Notes: generated from the sequence alone by a model not told the origin. Positions 10,013 through 23,065 are shown, numbered from the stretch's first letter. The stretch: DNA of 64,000 bases from Puccinellia tenuiflora (GCA_012064385.1 QRDG01001738.1:124001-188000); one strand, 5' to 3'. Program-made: numbers and translations.

Positions 10013-12533
10013 AAGTCCGCTCTCAACATTTTCTTCATAAACTGACTCAGGTACTGTAGTGGTGGTTCTAAGTGGGTTCTAGCTTCCAAGGCTGGCAATC
10101 CGAACAAAAGCAATGTTACTCGTGCTCTGGTTAGGTCGGAGAGAAAAGGAGAGAGATCCTTGACTACTAAAACTCTCCACGAGTTTGCCTAGTTGATGAT
10201 GTTGTGTTTCAACTAGCTTTCTTTTTCTCCACGCGTGTACCATTTTGTGTTTGGAGGCACCGTACATGTTGTGGTGGTGAACACTATAGATTTGAGGTTC
10301 TATATAGAAGTCGAGGGAAAACCTTCCAAACCAAGAATAGGCAACGGTTCTAAGACCGGAAAATATCACCTGTTCGGCGAAAATAAATTCCAAGACTAAA
10401 TGTGGACCAGATGGTCTAGTTTCTTCTCAATCTATTCCTCACTCGCGTAAGATCATATAGACCCGGTTTCACATAACTCCTCCTTTCTTGCTCAATGATT
10501 TTCTACATTGCGAGTGACGAAGCCTATAACATATGATAGAATATCCTACGAAATTTGTGTTTCAAACTTTCAATTAATGTAACTCATGTTTAAATGAATA
10601 TTTATGATGTGTTAGAATCGAACCCTCAATGGTGACCAGAGAGACAGCCGAAACCTAGCCGTCGGGCCACTGTCCCCGAGTCATTTTGTTGTCGTAGTAG
10701 TTGTCATCATCAAGGTGGTAACGAGGCTCGCCTCCGTAAAGGAGAGGGTTGTGCACAGGGCCTTTGACCGGAGGAATTTGGCATCTTGTTTTCTGGCATT
10801 GGTGAGCTGCTGCAACAGCCCGAGGGGTTGCTGCTCGTCGACAATGGTCGACTCTCGACTCAGGCCACGAGGTTAGCTGGTCGGCGACATTTTGAGGGCG
10901 GTGGTGTGGTGAATGTCCAGCGGACGACTAGTGCTGGAGGAGGCCAATCTGGGCCGATGCATCCGATCCGCCCTTGGGGCTCGACGGATATGTGTAGGTG
11001 GCATGGGTGGTAGTTCCGTGGTTGCCGCAGTGTTCCATGGGGATCTATAGTTGGAGGATGGTGGAGCTCGCACCTCAGGTTGGAGTGGTAACAACTGGCG
11101 TAAGCAGGTCCTCGTGGTTTGCAACCAGTGTTTGGTGTAGTGCGGCAACAATGATGATTTGAATAGCATGCTCGGTTGCTATGAGCCGACTACGGTTCAC
11201 TGGCATGCTTGAGTGATGTTGCGTTTGGTGAGCTAAAGGTGAAAGCCTCGCATCAACAGTGTTCAATGTTAGTGATAACGACGTCCTCGAATTATGTTTC
11301 CATCCTTGGAGGCGTCATTATGGAGATCATTGAGATAATATTGGCTTCTCGAATAGTTGATCTTCATCAGATATAGATCTTCTGGGCTTGCCTCTAAGAA
11401 CACCTAATACTTTCAAAACATTAAGCCAGAGTTGAAACCTAACTTGCCACCTCTTAAAGTGCACACGTGTGAACTTATTCAGCCTAAAGAAGTGAGCCTG
11501 ATTCGCTTGCTTACGGAAGTGGATATACAACCAAGCCGTTCAGATTCAAATTCTCACAGAAGAAAATTTGGGTTCAATTATATACAAATACAAAAAAATA
11601 TCTTCAGGGACTTCCTCTACCGTATTCCTTAAAAAACAACTTATCCGGCCTCAGTGCGTCGGTAAAACTAGCCATAATTAACTCAGGAAATTGCTTATAA
11701 TTAGGTTTTTGGATTATTGGATAATTAAGCAAGCTCATGATTAATTCTATAAGATATAAAATGATTGAAACAACTACTATGATGTAAAACTTGAACATAC
11801 GAGATGCATTACGCGACATGACCATGACCATTAGCAGCGCACATGCTACATCAAACATGATTAAAGAGTAGACTGGACAATGTCACATACTCACATGTAC
11901 TAATCATTTCTATATTATGCCATCCTAGCTGATGAAGTGGTCAGGTTGTTGACGAGAACATTGGTGAAGAACGGTCAAAATAGAGGATGTTGAAGGCGGG
12001 GGTATGTAGCACCGCTTCATTTTAAAGGAAGAAGACCCGTGATAAAAATGTGAGCAGGCACGTGAAGCGCTTCCTAAAAACCTAATTTGCTTTCTCTCGT
12101 ACAAGATCACAAGGGCTAGAGGTTATGGCAACCTTCTCTCCTGTTTGTCGACGCTTGGGGTGGAGTAGACTACCAGGCCATTGCAAGCAGCAAGATCGAG
12201 GAGATGAAAACCATAGGAGAACTAAACATTCATGTGTTGCAATCATGACCTAAACCTATTAGGTTTCAAACTCGTAAACTTAACGGCCAATATACGAAAA
12301 ATTCCAACCGACAAAAGTATGTTACGCTCCTGCAAGCGCGCATGTGTTCTCTTTCTCTTCTCTTCTCAATGACTTAGAGATCTAGTGAGACTCCACTATA
12401 TAAGCTGGTCTCACTTTTGTTCAACTAGCAATGTTGAACTAAAAATGCATCTCCAACTCTTGCCACACATGAAACTTTGAAAATTATAGCAAAATCTGAA
12501 ACCGGAAATGGGCCTGTTCATAAGAGCTATATG
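10013..12533. other. Intergenic region
   Basis: No gene was recognised. 10640-11280 is GC-richer and could be relic retroposon or gene-fragment DNA, but both strands are interrupted and no domain is visible. 11300-12500 is AT-rich with no repeat ends that I can define. Confidence 0.4.
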
Positions 12534-12741
12534 TGGTTACATGAGTAATGCTACACTTACAGGCAAATCTTACGGGCTTCCAGCTTACCGGATTTGGTGG
12601 CATCACTTGGTTGGACGAGGTGGGCCCACCAGAGAAATGGTTGGTGGGGGGGAGGGGGGAGGGAGGGGGCGTGAGACTAATGAGAGGAGGGCACGTAATC
12701 CCGTCGCTTTTCCGTAACTGTAGCATTTTTCATGGTTACAT
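12534..12741. mobile_element. 190-bp Mutator-type MITE with 9-bp TSD
   Basis: The element at 12543-12732 is flanked by TGGTTACAT at 12534-12542 and 12733-12741. The ends are inverted: left 'gagtaatgctacacttac', right on the minus strand 'tgaaaaatgctacagttac', with a further match 'cgggattac' inside. The core is a short G-rich patch and there is no coding capacity. The TSD length suggests a Mutator-derived MITE. Confidence 0.75.
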
Positions 12742-12912
12742 TATAGGTTGTGTTACCATTGTACGGAAGCGCTCATTTATATGTTTGCAATGTTAAAGCA
12801 TGGCAGTTGATCCCGCGAAAATGGTGGACGTGCATCGTTTTATTGCTAGATGTGTTCTTTTGAAGAATCTTTCACGGCTTGCCGAGCTATGGTACTATTG
12901 AGATGAAACAAT

Positions 12913-14442
12913 TTACACTAGTAGGAAAAAGGCTATGGCGCACCCTTTTTGGGGTTCGTGGTGTACCCCCCGTGCGCCACTGATAAGACGCCACTGATTA
13001 GGTGATATTTGTGGCGCACCTCCATGTGCGCCACTGATTACCTAGCTTATCCGTGGCGCACCCCGGCCTGGTGCGCCACTGATATGTTATCCATGGCGCA
13101 CCTCATTTTGGTGCGCCACTAATACCGATTTCAAAATTCAAAAAAAAGGCTGGATCCAGATCTGGATCTAGATCTCGTCGGAGCTCGGTCATGGAGGTCG
13201 TGGCCGTGGCCGTGGCCACAACCTACCACCGCGGGGAGGTGCGGGAGGCCGTGGCCGTGGAGACATCCATGACGGAGGCGCGACACGCACACGGCAGCAG
13301 CACGCAGGGGACGGGCAGCACACACCGACAACGGGTGCCGGAGACGTACACGGAGATGGTCACGGCAGATCTTGGCGTCGGGTCGTCCGGGAACCAGGTA
13401 GGAGCACGGAGCACATCTCGGAGAAGAACACAACACAGCACGGACAGAGGAGACAAGCATCAGGCAGCCAAAGAGCAAGGGACCATCGAGGAAGGCTAGG
13501 CACGCACGGTAGGAGACGAGGCGGGTGACAGGGAGGATGCGGTGGTCGAGCCCGAGGTGGAGGAGGCCGGAGGAGCCGGTCGGTGAACGAGCTAGATGGC
13601 CGGCAGGAGGGAGCTTGGCGGCGCCATGGTCGCGCGGGCCGGGAAGTACGGAGGCGGCGCGGGGACGAGCTTGAGCGGCGCAACGGCGCGAGGGGAGCAG
13701 GGGGACGCGGCCGACGGCGTCTCGGCCGAAGGGACGCAAGGATGGGGCGGTGCGGGCCGGCGTAGGGCTCAGTGCAGGGCAAACCGGGGCGAGCCGGCGG
13801 CGGCTCGACACAGGGAGGAGCAGGGGCAGCGTCGGGGAAGCAAGGGGAAGCCGCGGCGGAGGCGAGCCAGGGCGAAGGTGCGACCGGCGCGGGAGGAGGC
13901 AATGCAGGGTGAGAGGGAGCGGCGGAGGACAGCCGGCCGGGAAGGAGATAAGGGGAGGTCGGGAGAAGGCGTGCGGGGAAGAGGTGGAAGAAGGAGAGAT
14001 AAGAAGAGAGGAAAAAAATAAAAGGGAAAAGGCCACCACTGCCCCAGCGCCCCGGGCCGGCCCCCACAATCCGTGGCGCACCAAATAAAGATGCGCCACA
14101 GATAAGGTAGGTTATCAGTGGAGCACCCTTTTTTGATGCGTCACTGATAACCTGTCCACCCTAATCAGTGGCGCAAAAAAAAGGGTGCTCCACTGATAAC
14201 CTACCTTATCTGTGGCGCATCTCTATTTGGTGCACCACGGATTATGGGGGCCGGCCCGGGGGCGCTGGGCAGTGGTGGGGCCCGCGTAGTCTGTGGCGCA
14301 CGGTTTTGGAGGTGCGCCACGAACAACATATAGTCTGTGGCGCATACATTTGGAGTGCGCCACGCCTATTTATTCTGTGGAGCACCCTTTTGAGATGCGC
14401 CACATACTACCCTTATGGATAAGGGTTTTCCTACTAGTGTTA
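12913..14442. mobile_element. Non-autonomous CACTA element, complete ends
   Basis: The element runs from CACTAGTAGGAAAA (12916) to TTTTCCTACTAGTG (ending 14439), so the 14-bp terminal inverted repeats are perfect. It is flanked by the 3-bp TSD TTA (12913-12915 and 14440-14442). Both subterminal regions hold many inverted copies of 'gtggcgcac' / 'gtgcgccac'. The GC-rich middle (13140-14060) has long open frames on both strands but no recognisable transposase or host domain. Length is 1524 bp. Confidence 0.92.
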
Positions 14443-14800
14443 ATTTGAAACCAAATTGTTGTGTGGTTTGTGACTTGTAGTGGAAAACCCCCATTTCGAG
14501 ACCATCGACCCTAGTCTTGTGAGAACTTGTCCTTTTTTGCGGTTTTAAATTCCGTATGACCCATCCTAACACAAGAAAGAGAAAATAATTAATCACATGG
14601 AAAGGTCAAACGTACTAGTTGTGAGTTTAATAAAAATGTCGCATGTTACCAAGTTACAGCCATTTATGAAATAGCAGGAAGAAAATAATTAATCCTTGGA
14701 AAACCGAAACCGAATTCATGTATCGTACCAGGATCTAAGCTCAGAAAGATAAGACACATCCAAGGTACGTATGAGTTAATAAGGTGAGTAATGAAAGAAT
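14443..14800. other. Intergenic, downstream of AGP2
   Basis: No gene is seen. From about 14780 the sequence resembles the AGP 3'-UTR block ('aatgaaagaatctgtataat', then 'acaagattacatcgcagtg') that is also found after AGP3 and AGP4. Confidence 0.5.
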
Positions 14801-14930
14801 CTGTATAATCTCAAGCATGTGAAACAAGATTACATCGCAGTGTCCTTCCTCGGCCGGTCTCTAACAAAGAATCATACAAAGAATCTCGTACTATAAACAA
14901 AAACGAAACAGAGAGTAGTCTTCGCTCCAT

Positions 14931-15287
14931 CTAGAACACCATTGCGGCGGCAACCGCGCCGGCGACGGCGACGAAGCTGACGGTGGACGTGTACACGGCG
15001 GAGCTCGCGGGGATGCCTGCGCCGGGGGCGCCGGCCGGCGTGGCAGAGACCGCGGAGGGGGTCATCGCGGAGGGAGCGTCGGTCGGGGCGTCCATGGGCG
15101 GCGCCGGGGGAGAGGCCATCGGGGACGGCGAGGCGGCGGTAGGTGGCGTGGCGACCGGCGCAGTGGCCGGGGACCTCGCCGGCGGTGCGGGGAGCGGGGC
15201 CATCCTGGGCGCCGGCATGGGGCCCTGCGCGGCGGCGGTGAGGGCGAGGAGCGCGACGATGGCGGCGACCACGGCGAAGCGAGCCAT
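14931..15287 (-). CDS. Classical arabinogalactan protein, GPI-anchored (AGP2 of the cluster)
   Basis: A 118-residue single-exon paralogue of AGP1. The signal peptide starts MARFAVVAAIVALLALTAAA. The Pro/Ala/Ser/Thr core begins QGPMPAPRMAPLPAPPARSP, and the hydrophobic end AGAVAAAMVF fits a GPI-anchor signal. Compared with AGP1 it lacks the second 'AP' pair after TAPAPV and two residues of the tail. An Arg replaces Thr in the PAP.MAP segment and another Arg sits in PPARSP, making this core slightly more basic. The ATG at 15285-15287 starts directly at the signal peptide. A TATA box lies about 150 bp upstream at 15433-15442. The coding sequence shows no damage, and the protein is expected in the cell wall or at the plasma membrane. 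AGP1 is the nearest relative by core and promoter. Confidence 0.9.
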   Translation of the reverse strand: MARFAVVAAIVALLALTAAAQGPMPAPRMAPLPAPPARSPATAPVATPPTAASPSPMASPPAPPMDAPTDAPSAMTPSAVSATPAGAPGAGIPASSAVYTSTVSFVAVAGAVAAAMVF

Positions 15288-15388
15288 CGATCTGGTTCTT
15301 GCTGCTGGCGGGGAAGACGACTTGGGTGATGAGATTTGGAGAGGAGGATGGATGATGGCAAGCGAATGCTGTATTGCTGTGTGAGGAT

Positions 15389-15484
15389 GTGAGGAAGCTG
15401 TGAGATGTGAATTGGGATCGGGGGTGGCGGGGTATTTTATAGCGGGATGGCGCGTCTAATTCTCGGGTAATCAGTCAACAGCTG
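15389..15484 (-). promoter_or_regulatory. AGP2 core promoter: TATA box and conserved upstream motif
   Basis: The TATA box is CTATAAAATA (15433-15442, gene strand). The shared motif is present in expanded form at 15463-15484 (plus strand 'tcgggtaatcagtcaacagc'). The likely start-site region at about 15389-15411 ('gaagctgtgagatgtgaat', plus strand) matches AGP1. Further upstream (15545-15655) is an AGP1-like block. Confidence 0.6.
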
Positions 15485-16612
15485 TAACGTTCGAGTTTCA
15501 GGCTGTGACGTGGGCCCGTGTTCCACTGTCGCCAACGGCACAACAGCGCGTGAGAAGACCAGGCTGTCAGTGTACTGCTGCCTCTTCACGGGTGCAAAGT
15601 TGATCGATCCTTCGGGCCGAGGCACCGCGTCCGGGCCTACCGCCGGTAATCACGACTTCTACACGTTTTTAGGGAGACCCTGGACGGCTGGAGCGTTGAC
15701 ACCCCGGTTAAACTGAAGCTTCGGCTCAGCTGCTGCATCACACATGTCACGTGGTCGGTAGTCTAGTCTAGCATACAAGCCGTGCACGGTTTTCGTGCCG
15801 TTAGAGTAACTCAGATAGCAAAGGTTAGGTCGGTATCTCGTTTTGTTTGATATATTGTCCCATCAAATACTTGGTTAGCCAGAATTTTGGGTATGTTTAT
15901 TCCAACAATGTCAAAATTGGACCCAGATGATAAAAGAATGTGAGTCATTAGTAGCAAACCCAAGAAATATCTAAGTCAGTTCATAGATGTTCTTGTGATG
16001 ACGTATCAACTGATTAGAATAATGGTTTCAATATATTAACATGCTAGAAATAACAGCAGGATACATGTATTTATATGGCTCAAAAAGAATTTGGAACAAT
16101 CAAACATCACCAACTCTACACCAAGTCCAGCATAGTCCAAACCTGAACTTCCATGGTTTTGATGTTGATTATGTACTACGTTCTTCCGTAATGCATTGTA
16201 TCTTAAGAGTTGTATCTAAGTGTACTCGTATTTAATGATTTTAACCTTATACTTGCATGTGATTGGGCTAGCAACTTTTTTTGTCTATGATCCCGTGCAA
16301 GAGTTGTACCTTATATACATACAACCTCAATCTCTTTCTTTATTAATACAGTGCCACAATAAACAAAATGTCTAGCATACCGCGCTAAGATACGACCATT
16401 ACGGATGGCCTAAGTCCACCAAGAGAAGAACTAATGGTGAAGGTACATATTTATTATGTGTTGCTTCTCTTACTGGGTGTGTAGCCCTCACATAGACTTG
16501 CAATGTAGTATCCTTAATCATCCAGTGATTGGTCCGCACGTAATTCAAAATGTGGTGTCTCCAAGTCTCGTTGCTTTCTCTCTATGTAACTGGACTTTTT
16601 TGGGAAATCCAC
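15485..16612. other. AGP2 upstream region and intergenic DNA
   Basis: The first ~200 bp are AGP1-like promoter sequence. The rest (15700-16612) is AT-rich with no recognisable gene, repeat end or RNA. Confidence 0.4.
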
Positions 16613-16984
16613 TTCGGCTCATAGGTGCATCTACACCCACTACCCAAAAAACGAATTTTAAAATGTCAAAAAAATTCAAACAAAAAATTCGGGTATACGT
16701 ATGAATATTCTATGTTTGTACAAAAAAAATCGGGATGAAAAGACATTTTTTGTGGTCTATGTAAAAATGACAAATCCTCGACGTTCCAAAATGAATTTGT
16801 ACATAACATTTTTTTGTTTTTTTATACCGGTCACACAAAATGTCTTTTCATTGCGAAACTTTTTTGCACGGATAGACATTTTTCATATGAACACCCGAAA
16901 TTTTTGTTTGAAATTTTTTAACATTTTAAAATGCATTAAAAATGCATTTTACATAATGGGTTCATCTACACCCGTGAGCCAAAA
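16613..16984. mobile_element. MITE-like element related to the one at 9.6 kb
   Basis: The imperfect inverted ends are 'ttcggctcataggtg' on the left and, on the minus strand, 'ttggctcacgggtg' on the right. The interior carries 'gcgaaacttttttgcacgg' and runs of A/T like the 9.6-kb element. It is non-coding, and no clear TSD was found. Confidence 0.5.
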
Positions 16985-18180
16985 CATCATGTCCGAATTT
17001 TTTTAATTACTTTCTAATCGTGCAACTCAACTTTCTTCTCTTAAATGTATCAGCGCTAACCTTGCATATATCTTCAAAAACAACTTACACTCAACACACA
17101 TAAAATGGATTGTGCCATAACTCAGAGGCCATACATCAAGATCAACCAACTCTTACATGAACATCCTTGAATAAAAATAATATTACACATAACGTCATTA
17201 GAGGGAAAACGATGTCACCTCCCTCCCACAATCCATGGTGACGCGCCATGACTGGGGCTCGTATGTCGCCTCTAGACATCTGAACAATGTTGGAACCAGC
17301 AAAACGTTGTTGACGTGGCAGTCGAGAAGTCGTTGGTCAAGCCAAAAGACACCAACGATAGTACCTGAGAAATAGATCACTGTCCTGTAGTCGAAAGTGA
17401 CGAAGATGATTAGAGGGTTACCCCGTATCCGGCCATAAGGATCTAGGGAGACCTGACCATACTGCACCAGGATGAAGCCGAAGCTGGTTGAACCTTGCTG
17501 GTCGGAGAAAAAAACAAAGAACCAAGACAAGTAGGCTACCTCTAAAATACGAATAACAATATCCACCACTCAAAAATGGCAATGAACAAATGATCCCCTT
17601 TTCTCAACCCACCAACAAAACAGCGAGCAAACAGCAAGATGGACGAGGAATTGGGGACACTTACTTGTTTCGCACAACGCCATCATCATCGCCACTATAG
17701 TGACGATGTCGGTTCACCAAACTCTAGCATTAAAGACCTAAACGATGTATGGAGTGCATGTCTGTGGTACCCACCCCTCTAGCTCTAGAGCATCAAGCAG
17801 AGGAGGGATGATGGAGACGGAAGGTGCTATGCATTCTTGGTTGAGGTTATGGCTGTGGCTACGTTTGTGGTATATTGGAAATATTTTTCGAACATTGTAC
17901 CCCATTGTTATATGTATCGAAATATGTTGCATATCACGAAGCATCCCAACCGAAGAACTCATTTTGTCATCAAATTTTCCCTATTTAATAGTGAAAAGGC
18001 AGGAAAATATTGGAAACAAATCACCCGAGTGAGTATGGACCATAGGCTCATCTTTTTTTTCTGGTCCTTCTCGCTCGATGATCTCCTCTGCAACGACCAA
18101 AGGAACACTTATATATGTACACCGCTAACAAGGAGCACCACATCGTAAGATATGTTGTCCTTTTTCGCGTCTTACAGGTC
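16985..18180. other. Intergenic region
   Basis: 17198-17569 has a 123-codon open frame on the minus strand without a recognisable domain. It looks like relic non-coding retroelement DNA. No repeat ends could be fixed. Confidence 0.35.
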
Positions 18181-18184
18181 ATCC

Positions 18185-18998
18185 CATGGCCCTCTCTCTC
18201 CTCCCTATCCCCTTTGAGAGTCCACCATTCCGCCCCGGCTCCTCTCCTCCTTCTCTCCGGCGGCTCGGCTGGCCGGAGATGATGAGGGAGAGGAGGCCGG
18301 CCTTGTAGCAGTAGGTCTAGTAGTAGTTTGTGTTTAGGTGTTGCCCACGTGGCGAATGGAGTCATGCCGGGGGGATTTCTGAAGCCGGAGCTTACAAGCT
18401 GCTGCCGGCGGCGGGTGGTGATGTTCCTGCTGCTCCACAGCCTCCACAAATAAAGAGCTTGATGTGGTTGGCCTTATCTTCTTCGGGAAGGCTCCGGTGT
18501 GGTTGCTCCTTCCGGCCGGCCGAGGTGGCGAGGGGAGGCTGAGCACCACCATGGAGCTGACTCGATCTAGAGGACGCAGGGAGGATTCTAAAGACCGGCG
18601 GGCTGCAGCTGTTGGAGTTCATCAACGGCGACGTGGTAGAGTCGCCGTCTTCTTTGACGAAGGGAGTCACTCCAAGCCGGAGCACAGGAGGTGCTCCTGG
18701 TTCTTCTTCCTCCTCAGTTGGAGGATCTTTCGGAGCTCGGCCATGGCATACTACGGCGCATCCTCGTCAAGTGGTCTCGTCCCCGACATGGGTGTTGACG
18801 GCCGTGGAGTAGAGTTCCTCATCGCCGGCGGTGGCTTTGGACTTGATGGCGTTTCTTCCAATCGTTTGAAGGTGTTTTCTGTAAAAGTAGAGGCCTTATC
18901 TGCATTTCTTTTTATTTGTAAGGGCTTCTTTGTAACTTTGGCCACCGAGTAATGCAGCTCTAGATCCTTCGGGGTCCTTCCTTGTTCAAAAAAAAAAG
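18185..18998 (+). mobile_element. Retroposon (LINE-derived or LINE-mobilised) with poly(A) tail, non-coding
   Basis: A GC-rich stretch ends in 'tttgtaactttggccaccg', 'agtaatgcag' and 'ccttcggggtccttccttg', followed by an A-rich tail at 18989-18998. That is the usual 3' architecture of grass non-LTR retroposons. The open frames inside have no recognisable domain. I did not find a convincing TSD, so the 5' limit is approximate. Confidence 0.45.
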
Positions 18999-19822
18999 AG
19001 AGACCATGTGTATGCGTGGACTATGGGTAAAGCTCGCAAGCCCGGTGGTCCTAAGGTGATTCATCTCAACAATGGGCACCAACTGCGACAAGGAAACATG
19101 TTGTTTGGATGGCGATTGTAATCACTTAGCAAAGAGAGTATCTGAATGACAAGCATAACCAACGAATGAGAACATGTGATGGCACCCATAGGCTTCTACA
19201 CTAGTTTCTTCTGACAACATGACGCGGACAGTACAATTCCATTAAGAAATCTTCAAAATGTATGGTTTGTTATTTCCTATATTAGGGATAAATAACTCTT
19301 CTACTCCCCACTAAGAATTGTTTGATTTTCTAGAATCATGAAAGTGCAAATGTATGAGAATGAAAGGACGAAATGTCCATTCACACAATAGACAAATTTG
19401 GATTTCGCCTCTTTTCATTTCTAGTCAGGTAGTCGCACACTACCTTGTGTTGGACCGTAGCGGTCAATTCTACCGCGTTGGTACCAAACACCTAAAAGAA
19501 CAACGGGTGTGACTCCCTCCGGTCTCTACTAATTTAAAATAACGAGCTACTAATTCTTAAACAGCGAATATCTTCTATTTTAAAGTCGTCGATGCACCTT
19601 TTCCCCCCACTCCTACCAGAAAATTAGAGAACTACCGTAAAAGGAACATTGCTATAAAACCATAAACTCGCCCATCTCATCGGATGGAAGCAATTTGCAA
19701 GAACGGAAGTAGCAGGGAAACATAATGCTGAACCAAATTTCGTCTCATGTCTCAACAGTATAATAAGCATGTCTCAATAGTATAATAAGGTGAGGAGAGA
19801 TGCGTATATCCATGGTGGAAGA
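18999..19822. other. Intergenic; holds a repeat also present at 26.6-27.1 kb
   Basis: The piece at about 19515-19680 ('cggtctctac.aattt', 'aacgag', 'cc.ctcctaccagaaaatt') recurs at 26597-27105. There it is split by an AT-rich insert. No gene is seen. Confidence 0.5.
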
Positions 19823-20306
19823 TAAGGGGTCGTTTGGCACCCCTCATTTCATTTCATTTCGTGCAAATGAAATGAAATGACATTCCCCACTTCATTTCAT
19901 TTGGAAAGAATCAGATTTCAATTCCAATATTACTCTTTGGGAACCACATGGAATCCTGAAATGAAATGAACACCAAAACTTCTTTGGCTGCCACATTTAG
20001 ATGAATTCACATATCAGTCCCAAATTTTGGCATTAAATTACACAACATACCAGATAAAAACAGGAATTTCTCAAAATATATAACCCTCACATTGATCTCA
20101 TACACGATGAAAACAAGATATTCCCAATTCATCATACTCCAGGTTTAAATAGCTCATAACACACATATAACACAAATGCACTAGTGCCATATCCAGGTCC
20201 ACAAATAGCAATAATAAACAGTACATAGAAGGGCTACAACTTATCATTCGATGCAAACAAACCATAAGCAGTACATAGAAGAAGGGTTGCAAATTATCAT
20301 CAGATC

Positions 20307-21547
20307 CTATGGCTTGACTTGTTTCATTACCCATTTTCTTTTCAATCCCTTAGGCAGGGCTTGAAGTGACTTGAACTTGCGGCCATCAGAGACAAGAATA
20401 TCATAAGCTGCTAGGAGATGATCTTCTTCCAGTTCTGGTATTGCATTGAGAGCAACAAGTATATCTTCAGGAGATGCCGGTTTTGGAGGGGGCTCGGAGA
20501 CATCAGCTCGAAAGGCATCAGTGAAACTATCAAGCTTCTCCCCAAGCATGCGAGCAACCGAGTCATCTAACTTGTACCTTTTCTTCTTGCGATCGTCAGC
20601 AGATTGAGTGGATGATGCATCATCATTGTCTTTGTTCTGGTTAGCATTCTCCTCCGCCATTTCAGATCCACTTTCAGCTGCTGTCCTTGCTCCCACTCCA
20701 GTAGCACGGTCTCTTGAGTAAATAACACTAATCATGTCCCAATAGTTAATGGTCTTGTACCTATAAGAAGATGCTTCTTTGTTTGCCTGCAAACAACAAG
20801 ACTTGATAAGATACAACAAACTATGACTCTCAGGTTGCATAAAACACGCATTATGCTACTGGATAGTCACATATCACTTCCTGCTGGCATTGAAATGTCT
20901 GGTACATCACCAAGCTATATTTGAGCTGTTCAGATTGATACAATAGCAAGGTCGGTAAACTAGCAGCGAAGGTGTGGAGCCTTGCTGATGAGGGGATGCA
21001 AGAAAGCTAGTGCATATAAAGCTAGTGCAGATTACATATCAGTTTTGGCATGGTGAGTCATAGTGGATGATCTGCTGCATATACTTCTTCGGGTCACACT
21101 ACCTATTAGATGTACCATTAACAGTTACTTTGAGTTACCTTCAGTTACACCCTGTAGGCATCCATTCAAATATTGCAAAAAATACCAAAGTTGTGTATGA
21201 AGTGGATTGGATGAATTTACCTTGACATAATTCTTCCAAACATCCTCGCTATCAACGGAGATCATGTTGTTGTCACAATCCCAGCCAAAGCCACTTTGAG
21301 AAAGCATCTTGTTGACGACAAGATAATGCTTGTCAAAAGTCTTGCTCCTTGATATGATGTGCTCCTTTGTAATTTCCTTCTCACACTTCTCTCTCACATT
21401 CTTCACAGCCGCAGTGTACACGTGGGGTTTCCACCCATTTTGAGCACGATCGCCCTTGTTGTAATGGTCAACAAAGACATCCAACATAGCCTTATCCATT
21501 TGATCTGTCCAAGTTAAGTAGCTTCTACCTTTTTTTCCGGAATCCAT
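20307..21547 (-). CDS. Harbinger Myb/SANT-like DNA-binding protein (ORF2)
   Basis: A two-exon gene, 21221-21547 then 20307-20786, joined across a GT/AG intron in phase 0, giving about 268 residues. The N-terminal part (MDSGKKGRSYLTWTDQMDKA, then KNVREKCEKEIT, then SRSKTFDKHYLVVNKMLSQS) is the Myb/SANT-like domain of plant Harbinger ORF2 proteins. Exon 2 supplies YKTINYWDMISVIYSRDRAT, an acidic Ser/Asn/Gln-rich stretch, a basic DRKKKRYKLDDS patch and a C-terminal helical region ending LKRKWVMKQVKP. In this superfamily ORF2 binds the transposase and helps it reach the nucleus and the element ends. Both exons are open with good splice sites, so this partner could still be made. It lies about 210 bp downstream of the transposase gene, on the same strand. 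Confidence 0.85.
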
Positions 21548-21756
21548 ACCTATAGCAACATGAAAATCATGAGATTTAGTAGCAAGTGTGTGTATGTGAG
21601 ATAGAATAAATAATTTGACATATATGAAACATACCGAATATCAAACATAGATAAAGAAGAATGTACAACATTCGAGCAAAGTCAAACATTTGCTTGCGCA
21701 CGCCTAGCTTGATAACCTGCCCACATTTCATTAGCTAAGGCCAATCTCTTGTTGTT

Positions 21757-23065
21757 TCACGCACTACTCATCTCAACGTGCCTAATCATATTAGGTTCCT
21801 CTTGAGCTTCAATGGCAGCATTATTTATTTGATTATCCACTTGATGTAACATTAAGTTGTCCATCTCTCTTTGCCTATCAGCTAGGAAGTTATGCAAGAC
21901 GCAACACGCATTGATGACTCGAATCTTCCATTTGGTTAATACAAATTCAAAAGAAACCAAAAAATGGGCGCAATTAACATATATAATACCTGATTTTCTA
22001 TTCCAAAAAAGGATTTAGTCCGTAGAATAGCCCATCTCATCTTTATGAAAGCAAAGATCCTCTCAACTATATTCATTGCAGTTGCATGCCGCAGGTTATA
22101 GAGCTCTTGTGGAGTTTGTGGATTATTTCCTACAGCAGGCCACTCTTTCAAGTGATATCGCGTACTCCTGAATGGAGCAAGGAAGCCTGGACCATTTGTG
22201 TATCCGGCATCTACTAGGTAGTATTTTCCTAAGGTTTATAAAAATTAGGCCATATTAGATTTCAGTTCACAAATTCAAGTATCTAGTCAGAAGTTGTATC
22301 ATACTAAGATAGGAAGTTACCACTTGGAACTTTAAAAGCATCTTCTCTAAACATTGCATCTCGCAGCACTCGTGAATCTGAGGCAGAACCTTCCCATCCA
22401 GCCAACACGTAAACAAACTTCATGTTACGGTCGCAAACACCCAACACATTTGTTGTTATCTCATGCTTTCTATTCCTATATCTTCCTTGCTTGCTTAGTG
22501 GAACACGGACGTCAACATGTGTACCATCTAAAGCTCCAAGCCCATCAGGGAACCACTTCCATCGGTTGTCCTCAGTTAGTTCAGAAGTAGGGTCTGGCAG
22601 CTTGATGAGTTCATGAGATAAAGACAGGACGGCTCGTAACACCTCATTGAAGTGTCTGCTAGTTGGCTCAAGTGTCCACCTATAGGTGCTACGGATTAAC
22701 CTAAACTTCTAGCTGTGGCTAAGAACCAGCAAAAAGATGGCTACAGCTTCTTCAACCGACATGTAGAAGGTGTCATTCAGTCCAGCCCTTTGACGTAAGA
22801 TATCACATAAGTCAAAGAAGGACCTTTTGGTGAACCTTAGACTATCATAACAATATTCATTAGGACCCAAGTAAATGTTCCTAAGCATTTGTGTCCTAAC
22901 TCTAATCTCAGCCTCTTCCTCGCTAAAATCTCCAAGCTCTAAAATCTTTCTCTTACAATACATATGTTGAGCTATGGAAACTACAGAAACAAAGAACACA
23001 GCTGCTGCCCTCTTCCTTCTCTTTCTCTTCCTCTCATGATACAACTCTAGAGGTAATTCGGCCAT
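21757..23065 (-). pseudogene. Harbinger DDE transposase, one in-frame stop
   Basis: Three exons fit: 22321-23065, 21990-22228 and 21757-21924, with GT/AG borders and matching phases. Exon 1 starts MAELPLELYHERKRKRRKRA and continues in one frame to KVPSG, except for a TAG at 22709-22711 (codon 119), right after LLVLSHS. The DDE_Tnp_4 catalytic triad is visible: the first Asp in GALDGTHV, the second in YYLVDAGYTNGPGF at the start of exon 2, and the Glu in NIVERIFAFIKMRW. Exon 3 gives IRVINACCVLHNFLADRQ and an acidic tail. Apart from the TAG I see no frameshift. The product would be truncated before the catalytic core unless the stop is read through. Family identity is certain from the motifs; the first intron borders were set by reading-frame logic. 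Confidence 0.88.

Noticed and set aside
13131..14099. 322-codon minus-strand frame in the CACTA element
   Set aside because: GC-rich composition with simultaneous open frames on the other strand and no recognisable domain. It lies wholly inside the non-autonomous element.
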